DNA from: Flagellimonas sp. 389
GTDB taxonomy: Bacteria; Bacteroidota; Bacteroidia; Flavobacteriales; Flavobacteriaceae
Assembly (NCBI RefSeq): GCF_018449435.1
Contig: NZ_JAHCMU010000020.1
Span: 23,099 to 87,098, forward strand
Reading direction: 5' to 3'
Length of the DNA stretch: 64,000 bases
Below are positions 38,301-45,380 of the stretch, piece after piece. How positions within the stretch are numbered: position 1 is the first letter of the stretch; each line of letters opens with the position of its first letter. The position numbers and the translations under genes are program-made. The notes under the pieces were generated by a model that saw only the letters and a program-made list of their open reading frames with translations, was not told the origin of the DNA and ran no database searches.

Positions 38301-39032
38301 GTTCATATGCTGTTTAAAAGAATAATATCCACCGTGGGAACCATAGGTAAACATGGGATGGTGCAACGCAAGAATCACTGTTTTATCCCGATTTTTCTTT
38401 ATGATCCCTTCCAATTCTTCCAAAAATCTTCCACGGTCTTTTATGTTGCAATCATCATTAATGGTAGGATGTTTGTTCCAATTTACCAGATACCATTCCG
38501 TATCGATTGCAACAACAACAATATTATCACCTATCTCAATCTTCTCAATTGGACAACCGTTTTCGGGGAAGAAGACTTCTTTACTATCCAACGCTTTTTC
38601 AATATACTTTTCTTGTCGCTTTAGACCTTTCAATCCATCATTATACCAATCATGGTTTCCTGGAATAAAAACTACTTTACCTTTATAATCGGATACAGAT
38701 TTAAGCTGGGCATCAAGATGGTTTTTAGCTTCTATATATGCAATGGTCGAATCCTTTTTATCTGGCAGGCCAGCAGGGTATATATTGTCTCCTAAAAAAA
38801 TTGTAGTGCTATTTTTTACCGTCTTATCCAATTTTGCCTTTAAAATTTTCAAGGCAGGGTTTAATTCGCCCATTGGAGACGTACCGGCATCCCCTATCAA
38901 ATAAAATGTATGTTCTACTTCCTTATCAGTTTTAACTTTCTGACTAGTAAAGGGAGTTTCGTACTTTGTTTCATACGTAGCGCAACTATAAACAACAACA
39001 AGCAATAGAAGAACGAGGTAATGTTTTTTCAT
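35316..39032 (-). CDS. Metallophosphoesterase fused to an outer membrane beta-barrel
   Basis: A 1238-residue lipoprotein-like fusion (signal peptide ends VYSC, Cys17). Residues about 40-370 are a calcineurin-type phosphoesterase with all metal-ligand blocks: LIGDAG, FLGDNIYPAG, IPGNHDWYN, ALHHPMF and SGHEH. The middle third (about 430-830) contains MIGDWDRHVDQWRW and FKPIPRDRDQAF, resembling kinase-like or HipA-like core motifs seen in this family, but I cannot name the fold. The last 330 residues form a BamA/D15-like barrel (GASIGANNGLRGFRFQRF, ending GVGFGF). It would be an enzyme displayed by its own outer membrane anchor. A lipid-linked N-terminus on a barrel protein is unusual. Confidence 0.8.
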   Translation of the reverse strand: MKKHYLVLLLLVVVYSCATYETKYETPFTSQKVKTDKEVEHTFYLIGDAGTSPMGELNPALKILKAKLDKTVKNSTTIFLGDNIYPAGLPDKKDSTIAYIEAKNHLDAQLKSVSDYKGKVVFIPGNHDWYNDGLKGLKRQEKYIEKALDSKEVFFPENGCPIEKIEIGDNIVVVAIDTEWYLVNWNKHPTINDDCNIKDRGRFLEELEGIIKKNRDKTVILALHHPMFTYGSHGGYYSFKQHMNPSGGKFPFPVFGSIANVLRRTSGATIEDQSNKIYDQLKNRIVTLAQYSDNVIFASGHEHTLQYIVENGVPQIVSGSGAKKGATKLLNGSKFSTGHMGYATLKVYKDGSSNVDFFGVGNDGNEELLYHTEVLPPNEKPQEKEYSDDFPATMKASIYTEEEIDRGGFYKWVWGERYRKYYATKVEAPTVLLDTLFGGLTVVRKGGGNQSNSIRLQHKDGRQFVMRAMRKSAERYLQSIAFQEQYIIGDFEGSYTEKLLMDFYTGAHPYAPFTIAPLSDAVGLYHTNPKLYYVPKQKTLGGYNDDFGGELYMIEEHVSEGHDDLASFGYTKKVESTYDLMDKLRKDEKYRIDEKEYVKARLFDMMIGDWDRHVDQWRWAGFEDEGDNLVFKPIPRDRDQAFSIWGDGALMAFASRTVPSLRIFEGFNEEIRNVKGFNSSPRTFALDMALLSQTDIDLWVEQAKYIQNNVDQEVVEKAFSFFPKEVNDETVSNFKKILLARKENLVETALEYFKVINKYSVITGTDKDDYFEINSLKDGNLQVKAYRIKDGKRQDLFFEKIYRPEFTKEIWLYGLDDDDVFDAKTNASKIKVRIVGGHNNDIYKISDDSKKVHIYDFKAKKNTYDEAYSGKIHKLNDYDTNTYAFLKVKASNNQLLPSLGFNPDDGFRIGLTDTYTFNGFKQNPFTQQHTFNAAYYFATNGFDLGYNGEFANIFENINLELNAKFTSPNFSINFFGFGNETENNDDDEPLELDFNRVKIRTIAFAPSLVWRGYLGSKVRLGVSYENYDVEETDNRFIEGFFTDTGRDTQQDFFGVDAEYNYSNTDNEAYPTLGMSFSLHGGYKTNLSDSDRAFGFIIPSLSIDHKLSSSGRLVLASKVKAHFNIGDDFEFYQGASIGANNGLRGFRFQRFVGKTAYFQNTDLRYSFRRQRTGLLPVTPGVFGGFDYGRVWFPGDASGQWHNSYGGGFFVNGADILSANLGLFNSSDGLRFAFGVGFGF

Positions 39033-39086
39033 ATCAATGAGGTTGATTTCAAATTTTTGTATTTTGGGGAATTCAAAACGTTATGT

Positions 39087-40271
39087 ATGTCGGAAATAGT
39101 TGAAAAAGCTGAACAATTTGTCTCCAAAATCTTGGAAAATGAATTGAATCCAAAAATTTTATACCACAATTTACGACATACCCAACGTGTGGTTAAAAGT
39201 ACTAAAGAATTACTCAATTTCTATACCCTTGGAGACAATGAGAATGAAAGGCTTCTATTGACGGCTTGGTTTCATGATACAGGCTATACAAAAACCATTG
39301 AAAACCATGAGGAGGCTAGCTGTAGCATAGCTACAGAATTTCTAAAAGAGCAGAATTATAGTCCAGAAGGTATTGAACAGGTATGCACCAACATCATGGC
39401 AACAAAAAGGTATTATGAACCTCAAAATTTGCAAGAAGAAATCATAAGAGATGCGGATGCCTCACATTTTGCAAAAAAAAGCTATTGGGAAACAGCGGAA
39501 TTTTTGAAAGATGAATTGGAAAAATTGGAAATTGCCAATTATTCAAACAAAGAATGGAGGGATGAAAACATAAAGATGTTTAGAAATGAGCATGAATTTT
39601 ATACCCAATATGCAAAAGAAAATTGGGAAGAAGGAAAAGAGCAGAATTTAAAAAAGCTGGTAAAGGAAAAAAAGATAGAAAAAGAAATTGCTAAAAAAGA
39701 GGCCTTAAAAGCTAAATACAAAAGTGAAAGTCCAGATAGAGGCATTCAAACCTTATTTAGAGTAACCTTAAAAAACCATTTGACCTTAAGTGATATTGCG
39801 GACACCAAGGCCAATATCTTGTTATCCGTAAATGCCATTATCATATCTGTCGCGCTTTCCAACCTTATTCCTAAATTGGATAATCCTTCCAATACCTATC
39901 TCATATACCCCACGGCCATATTTATCTCTTTCAGTGTTATTTCTATGATACTAGCAGTTTTGGCAACAAGGCCAAACGTAACCAGCGGGCAGTTTACCAA
40001 ACAAGATGTTCAGGACAAAAAAGTAAACCTGCTGTTCTTTGGAAATTTTCATAAAATGAGCCTAAATGATTATGAATGGGCCATTCAGGAATTGGTTAAG
40101 GACAAAGATTACATTTATTCGTCACTTACCAAGGACCTGTACTTTTTGGGACTTGTCCTGAACAGAAAATATAACATTCTACGTTGGACCTATACTATTT
40201 TTATCATAGGTATAGTAATATCCGTGATTGCTTTTGGGGTTTCATTTCACTTTTATGGACAACCTAAATAA
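39087..40271 (+). CDS. HD-domain protein with Pycsar-effector-like (PycTM/DUF5706) membrane domain
   Basis: A 394-residue protein; I start it at ATG 39087 (MSEIVEKAEQ), because the longer frame begins inside the divergent gene. Residues 20-140 are an HD phosphohydrolase domain with His31, His63-Asp64 (AWFHDTGY) and an Asp in RDADASHF near 122-124. A charged linker (about 170-230, EKKIEKEIAKKEALKAKYK) leads to a C-terminal domain with FRVTLKNHLTLSDIADTKANILLSVNAIII and three membrane segments, which matches the Pycsar effector family (DUF5706). No nucleotide cyclase gene lies beside it. It may be a housekeeping relative rather than a defence effector. Confidence 0.75.
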   Translation: MSEIVEKAEQFVSKILENELNPKILYHNLRHTQRVVKSTKELLNFYTLGDNENERLLLTAWFHDTGYTKTIENHEEASCSIATEFLKEQNYSPEGIEQVCTNIMATKRYYEPQNLQEEIIRDADASHFAKKSYWETAEFLKDELEKLEIANYSNKEWRDENIKMFRNEHEFYTQYAKENWEEGKEQNLKKLVKEKKIEKEIAKKEALKAKYKSESPDRGIQTLFRVTLKNHLTLSDIADTKANILLSVNAIIISVALSNLIPKLDNPSNTYLIYPTAIFISFSVISMILAVLATRPNVTSGQFTKQDVQDKKVNLLFFGNFHKMSLNDYEWAIQELVKDKDYIYSSLTKDLYFLGLVLNRKYNILRWTYTIFIIGIVISVIAFGVSFHFYGQPK

Positions 40272-40287
40272 GATATCTAATTAAAAT

Positions 40288-42660
40288 TTAGGGTTTTAAT
40301 TCTTCCATTAGATCCTCATAGGTATACGTACGTTCAGATTTTACATCTTTGGTGTACAAAATCTCAGCTCTTATTGCTTTTAATCCGGTAACGCCCTGCA
40401 AACCTTCCAGCTCTACGATTTCAATATTGTTGGTAAAGTACCCCTTAGATTTTAAGAACTTAATGTAGCGCAGGTATTCTTTTTCATCTTTTCGCTGTGA
40501 GTAGACAATAGACAGTTTCCCTTTCTGGGTCAATCTTTCATTAGTACCTTTTATATAGGATTTATCAATACGTTTTTTGATGATTTCGTATCGTGCGTTA
40601 TATGTACCGTCTACATCAAAACGTTTTTCATCCATTCTAAACCTAATGGACAATGAAGCGCTATAGACCAAAATCAACGAAGCTACATCCAGTTTTACGG
40701 GCAATTTGGATTTGAGCGTATAGTACTTGTTCTCCATATCGCACATTACCTGAAGCTGCCATAACCTTAAATTACTTAAATACAATTCATTAAAATTCCT
40801 ATCATTTGCTATAGAACTACCAATGTACATGTTGTGTTCTACACCGTCTGTTTTGTAACGTTCAAAATAATGTGGGAACATTCTTTGGGCATCCAATTGT
40901 TTTCGGTCCAACAAAGCTGCCAATTGCATATTGGCTTCCATTACACTATTATCATAATTACGACGATGATCATAATAGGATTCGGTTTCAGCATCAATCT
41001 GGGCCTCATACCCCTCAACCAATTTTCCTAGCTGTTTGTCCTCCTTTTTTAAATGCACGAAAACAGGGGTTATTTCTTCTTTTACAAAATCAAAAATCGC
41101 TTGTTCGGTGTGTGTGTACAGTGCATCTCGCACTTCTTCTAAATACGTATCCACCCTATACATCAACTCCTCGTAGACGGGAAGTTGATATTTTTTAACA
41201 GCCGCCCACAAAACATCATTGATTTCTGAAAGTTGAATCATTAAATCCCGCTGGATCGAAAGATTTCGTTCTTTAGAAGAATCCTTAATGTCGACTTGGC
41301 CATAAAGCGGATAAACATCTTTGAATACAATTTCCTTAAAAATGGGTTGATTTCCCAGAAGTTCGTCTGCCATAAAACGTTTTGCCTCTTCCTGAAATTT
41401 CCAATATACCGAAGAATGAACCGTAGTACATTCATGCTGTATAATCGCATCTACCAGATTTTCTTCTTCTTCAATAGACCGAATGACTGCGGAAACAATG
41501 AAAGGCATCACATCATCCAACTTATTGGCGTTGACGCTATTTAATTCGTTTACAGTAGTTGAGACCAATTCCAGAACTCCTAATAGCACCCCATTGTCCG
41601 CTATTGGAGCAAGAATAGCACTTTTTATGCCCTGCTCATAAAGATTTTTGTACGGTTGACCTCCACCAGATTTCTCATAATATTTATCCACATTCGATAT
41701 GGCGACATACGTGTTTTCATTAAACAACTTGCCATAAGAATGGTCACACAAAATAGAGTTGCATGATTCGGTTTCCATCCCTTTGAGAATATAGCTTTCT
41801 ATGCCCTTTCCATATATTTTTAAAAACTTGTTGGTATTGGCATCATAACCTGCAAATCCAACATTGATTTTTTTCAAGTTAAACAGCGATCTAAAAGTGT
41901 CTTGAAAACTGTCCATAAAGTCTTCATTACCCCTTTTGTTACTACCTATAAGCGTAGATTTTATTTCGGAAATGGAATGCTCAGCACTGACATCGAACAT
42001 ATTGGAAATCACAAAACCCTTCGAGATAAAACTATTTGGTGGAATTTTTTCTTTCCAAAGTTCTAAATCATCAAAATTTTCCAAGAGTTCATCAACATCT
42101 TCTTGGGAAAGCTCTTTGGAGAGTTCCGTAGGAATAATTTCCATAAAATCCGCATTATAGAGTATCCTATAATGACGCATGACCCCATTTGCATCTGGAA
42201 TATCATAGAACAATGGACGTTTCAAATCCATCTTAAACCCATAATAAAAATTTAGGATTATGGTACATTTCATAATGTAATTGATATCCATAGGCAGATT
42301 CCGAATCTCCAGTTCAAAACCTTGACCAGCATCCTTTAGGATTTTCTGAAAGCGTTCAGATGAATTGAACACCAAGTTTTCGAAAGGTGTCGACGCCGTC
42401 TTAATCTCATTATTGGTCAATACGGGAGCAAACGTATCCGCAAGAATAATGCTGATAACTTCTTTGTGTTTGTCCAGTAAAGTAATGTCATCAAAACCAT
42501 CTCTCAACTCAGGGTACGGTGCTTGCGCATCCAAGACATATTTTGCCCTATCCGCCAAGTACTTATCCTTGCTGTTAAGTTGATTATCATAATGTTCCAA
42601 TAATTTATTGAAACTTACTAATTTCAACATTGGGGTTTCTATGTTGCCATTATTCTCCAT
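40288..42660 (-). CDS. GAF-domain protein of unknown function
   Basis: A 790-residue soluble protein without signal peptide. A GAF domain is visible at about residues 235-390: DSFQDTFRSLFNLKKINVGFAGYD, then NTYVAISNVDKYYE, and IKSAILAPIADNGVLLGVLELVS. The rest is mostly helical, with coiled-coil-like stretches and no histidine kinase, GGDEF, EAL or HTH part that I can find. Similar long GAF proteins occur in flavobacteria without known role. It converges with the HD/PycTM gene, 16 bp apart. A ligand- or redox-sensing role is only suggested by the GAF domain. Confidence 0.7.
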   Translation of the reverse strand: MENNGNIETPMLKLVSFNKLLEHYDNQLNSKDKYLADRAKYVLDAQAPYPELRDGFDDITLLDKHKEVISIILADTFAPVLTNNEIKTASTPFENLVFNSSERFQKILKDAGQGFELEIRNLPMDINYIMKCTIILNFYYGFKMDLKRPLFYDIPDANGVMRHYRILYNADFMEIIPTELSKELSQEDVDELLENFDDLELWKEKIPPNSFISKGFVISNMFDVSAEHSISEIKSTLIGSNKRGNEDFMDSFQDTFRSLFNLKKINVGFAGYDANTNKFLKIYGKGIESYILKGMETESCNSILCDHSYGKLFNENTYVAISNVDKYYEKSGGGQPYKNLYEQGIKSAILAPIADNGVLLGVLELVSTTVNELNSVNANKLDDVMPFIVSAVIRSIEEEENLVDAIIQHECTTVHSSVYWKFQEEAKRFMADELLGNQPIFKEIVFKDVYPLYGQVDIKDSSKERNLSIQRDLMIQLSEINDVLWAAVKKYQLPVYEELMYRVDTYLEEVRDALYTHTEQAIFDFVKEEITPVFVHLKKEDKQLGKLVEGYEAQIDAETESYYDHRRNYDNSVMEANMQLAALLDRKQLDAQRMFPHYFERYKTDGVEHNMYIGSSIANDRNFNELYLSNLRLWQLQVMCDMENKYYTLKSKLPVKLDVASLILVYSASLSIRFRMDEKRFDVDGTYNARYEIIKKRIDKSYIKGTNERLTQKGKLSIVYSQRKDEKEYLRYIKFLKSKGYFTNNIEIVELEGLQGVTGLKAIRAEILYTKDVKSERTYTYEDLMEELKP

Positions 42661-42774
42661 ATGGGGTTAGACGAGATTTTAACCGTAAAGTTACAAAAAG
42701 AAATAATGGGACATTATCAATGAATTCAATACTCGATTAGCCACATTTTTTGGATATTTAAAAAAAATTGGCGT

Positions 42775-43671
42775 ATGTCCTCATTCAAAAGGTTAGACCG
42801 AGCTTTCAAAAGTGCCAAAATCATCGAATTTGATGACAGTGATAAGTTCATACTTTTTAGTGATTGCCATAGGGGCGACAACAGTTTTGCAGATGATTTT
42901 GCAAACAATAGAAACATTTACTTTCACGCCTTGAACCATTACTATCGCGAAGGATTTCAATACTGTGAACTGGGAGATGGTGATGAACTTTGGGAGAACA
43001 TTACTTTTGAATCAATTTTTGAGGCGCATAAAAATGTTTTTCAATTGTTACGGCAGTTTCATCTTGAAAACAGACTGTATATGGTATGGGGCAACCACGA
43101 TATGGTCTATAGGGACAAATTCTATGTGAATGAGCACTTATCGAGCTATTTTGAACCTATAGATGGCTCGGACAAAGAGCTTTTTGAAGGAATAACTTAC
43201 CACGAAGCTCTAATTCTAAAGCATAAGAAGACAGACCAAGAATTGTTTTGCACACACGGACACCAAGCGGATTGGTGGAACTATGTTTGTTGGCGTATTG
43301 GAAGGTTCCTTGTTCGAGTTCTTTGGAAACCACTACAAGTAGTTGGTATTGCCGACCCTACAAGTCCAGCGAAAAATTATAAAGAACTCATAAGAATAGA
43401 AAGAAGAATTAAACGTTGGATTTTAAGAAACAATCTTAAGATTACAATTTCGGGACATACGCACAGACCACGTTTTCCGGAGCCAAAACAAATTCCCTAT
43501 TTTAATGCAGGTAGTTGTGTACATCCTAGAAGCATTACCGGACTGGAAATAGAAAATGGGGAAATATCCCTGATCAAGTGGCAAATCGCTACCAAACCTG
43601 ATGGCACTTTGCAAATAGTACGCTTATTGTTGGAAGGCCCGGAAAAACTATCGGATTACATTGAAAAGTAG
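42775..43671 (+). CDS. Metallophosphoesterase (calcineurin/LpxH-like)
   Basis: A 298-residue cytoplasmic phosphoesterase. Metal-binding blocks in order: FSDCHRGD (residues about 25-32), GDGDELWEN, WGNHDMVY, CTHGHQADWW and GHTHRPRFPEP, so both metal sites look complete. The overall shape is LpxH/UDP-diacylglucosamine-hydrolase-like, though the lipid-binding cap cannot be verified. It stands alone, divergent from the GAF gene, and is closed by a strong hairpin terminator. Confidence 0.82.
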   Translation: MSSFKRLDRAFKSAKIIEFDDSDKFILFSDCHRGDNSFADDFANNRNIYFHALNHYYREGFQYCELGDGDELWENITFESIFEAHKNVFQLLRQFHLENRLYMVWGNHDMVYRDKFYVNEHLSSYFEPIDGSDKELFEGITYHEALILKHKKTDQELFCTHGHQADWWNYVCWRIGRFLVRVLWKPLQVVGIADPTSPAKNYKELIRIERRIKRWILRNNLKITISGHTHRPRFPEPKQIPYFNAGSCVHPRSITGLEIENGEISLIKWQIATKPDGTLQIVRLLLEGPEKLSDYIEK

Positions 43672-43707
43672 TTGCAATCAATAGCAAATAATTTAAGAAT
43701 ACAGAAA

Positions 43708-43735
43708 AGCCCGCTAAAACTTAGCGGGCTCTGTT
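43708..43735. terminator. Bidirectional terminator between phosphoesterase and porin-like genes
   Basis: AGCCCGCTAA and TTAGCGGGCT form a perfect 10-bp stem with a 3-base loop (43708-43730). A-rich sequence lies on the left and CTGTTT on the right, so it can serve both convergent genes (ends at 43671 and 43741). Confidence 0.88.
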
Positions 43736-43740
43736 TCACA

Positions 43741-44409
43741 TCAGAAAAAATAGGATAGACCGAACAAGAGGTTAGATGCGTTCAAATTGAAATTAAAGCC
43801 TTGATTTTCATTTTCAGCACCTGAACTATCTTCACCTGTGACCGAAGTATATTGAAGTAACCCTACAGATGATTCAAATGCCAGATTTTTTGAGGCAAAG
43901 AATGATATTCCTGGGCGTAACCCAACAAAAAATCGGTCCGCTTCTGAAGTTCGGCGTTCTTGATCACTTCCAATATCTTCAGACCACGATTTTCCATATC
44001 CCAATTCTCCCTGTGCATAAAAAGCCAGATTTTTGGTTACGCCAAAATATCTTCTAACATATGGTGCCAGGGCCAAAGATTCACTTTTAAACTCGGATGT
44101 GCTCAACTCTGAGTTGAAATTTTCATTCTCAGTCTTATTAAAGCTATATTCCGTTACCAATCCCACTATCCAATTATCGTTAAAAGCATATCCAAATCTG
44201 GGAAATACGGAAACTGAAAATCGATCAGATTCATTTTGTAAAATCTCATTATTGAACTCTGATGTAGACTCAAAGTTATTCGTCCCAATAGACACATTTC
44301 CACCAAGGATCCATGTCCCTTTTTCGATAGTCAGCTTGTCGTTGATTTCTTCTTGTGCTTGAATGGATATTACACCAAACAATGCTGCAACTAGTACTAC
44401 TCTTTTCAT
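43741..44409 (-). CDS. Outer membrane beta-barrel (porin-family) protein
   Basis: A 222-residue protein with a signal peptide (MKRVVLVAALFGVISIQAQ, cut after AQ) and alternating strands such as VSVFPRFGYAFNDNWIVGLVTEYSF and ALAPYVRRYFGVTKNLAFYAQGELGYG. It ends LLFGLSYFF, with the terminal Phe of outer membrane barrels. This is the small eight-strand type (PF13505-like) common in flavobacteria. Transcribed alone, toward the shared terminator. Confidence 0.82.
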   Translation of the reverse strand: MKRVVLVAALFGVISIQAQEEINDKLTIEKGTWILGGNVSIGTNNFESTSEFNNEILQNESDRFSVSVFPRFGYAFNDNWIVGLVTEYSFNKTENENFNSELSTSEFKSESLALAPYVRRYFGVTKNLAFYAQGELGYGKSWSEDIGSDQERRTSEADRFFVGLRPGISFFASKNLAFESSVGLLQYTSVTGEDSSGAENENQGFNFNLNASNLLFGLSYFF

Positions 44410-44588
44410 GTTCGTTTTAAATTAAAAGATTAAGCCTAATCGCTATCAAGTATTGTTCCCCTATGGCCCATCCAAACTGGTTTATGAAGACTTTAACGAG
44501 GCATAGCTACTTTTAGATTTAACTTCCTTTTATTACTGTAATGGCAAGGTATTTGTTAACTTTAAAACATTGTATCGACCAAGTTCCT

Positions 44589-45230
44589 ATGAAAAAGCTT
44601 GTTTTTCTTTTTTCTCTTATCATTTTTGGCCATACTATAGTGATGGCTCAAGGTGACCTTCCTACGACACGTCCGCTTAAAATTGGAGAACGGAATACTT
44701 TGGATATAAAGCCTACGAATCAAGGAACTTCGTTGCGTATGCCTTCCGTTATCAATGAGAACTTAACTTCTGATAGCAATAACCCTGGCATTAAAATGCT
44801 TCCAGACCGAGAATTGGTCCAAGCTGGGCACAATATGGTCATTGATCCCAAAGTAGGGGAGAAAGAAAAAAAAGGCTCTAAAAAACATTTTGGTGATCAA
44901 TACTTAGGAGATGTAAAAACTACGGGGAAATTTGTGGGCATCGTCTGCAGGGATCATGAATATGTTGATGGTGACCGCGTGAAAATATACGTCAATGGAG
45001 AAGTGGTAGAGCCCAATATTTTACTTACTGGTTCTTTTAAAGGAATCAACCTTGATTTGATCAAAGGATTTAATCGTCTCGATTTTGAAGCACTGAACCA
45101 AGGTTCATCGGGCCCTAACACTGCTCAAGTTGTTATTACTGATGATAAAGGCGTTGTCATTCACAACAATCGATGGAATCTTTCCACTGGATCTAAAGCT
45201 AGTCTTATCGTTGTTAAAGGAGAGGAGTAG
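44589..45230 (+). CDS. Secreted protein of unknown function
   Basis: A 213-residue protein, started at ATG 44589 so that the signal peptide MKKLVFLFSLIIFGHTIVMAQ is N-terminal; an upstream in-frame ATG at 44541 would bury it. The mature part begins with a proline- and threonine-rich stretch, then a charged linker (VGEKEKKGSKKHFGD), then a beta-rich domain with YVDGDRVKIYVNGEVVEPNI (in part) that looks Ig-like or carbohydrate-module-like. I do not recognise the family. It lies alone before a repeat-rich gap. Confidence 0.65.
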   Translation: MKKLVFLFSLIIFGHTIVMAQGDLPTTRPLKIGERNTLDIKPTNQGTSLRMPSVINENLTSDSNNPGIKMLPDRELVQAGHNMVIDPKVGEKEKKGSKKHFGDQYLGDVKTTGKFVGIVCRDHEYVDGDRVKIYVNGEVVEPNILLTGSFKGINLDLIKGFNRLDFEALNQGSSGPNTAQVVITDDKGVVIHNNRWNLSTGSKASLIVVKGEE

Positions 45231-45239
45231 GGTTTTTTA

Positions 45240-45375
45240 AATACAAATTCAAAGTTCAAACTCAAATACAAAGTTCAAGTTCAAAGCGCAAGTACAAATT
45301 CAAGTTCAAGCGCAAATTCAAAGTTCAAGAACAACATTAACTCCTAACTCCTAACTCCTAACTCCTAACTCCTAA
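45240..45375. repeat. Short tandem repeats: imperfect CAAAGTTC-type units and five CTCCTAA units
   Basis: The first part (45240-45332) is a run of imperfect 6- to 9-base units built from CAAATTC, CAAGTTC and CAAAGTTC. The second (45341-45375) has five exact copies of CTCCTAA. The array ends 5 bp before the stop codon of the acylase gene, so it is in its 3' untranslated region. On the acylase strand the unit reads TTAGGAG. Confidence 0.85.
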
Positions 45376-45380
45376 CAAAA

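Noticed and set aside
40279..40301. Hairpin AATTAAAA/TTTTAATT between the convergent HD/PycTM and GAF genes, as terminator
   Set aside because: The stem has only A:T pairs and overlaps the coding end of the GAF gene; in DNA this AT-rich it may be chance.
45341..45375. CTCCTAA units as a CRISPR array
   Set aside because: Units are 7 bp and directly tandem without spacers, and no cas genes are in the window.
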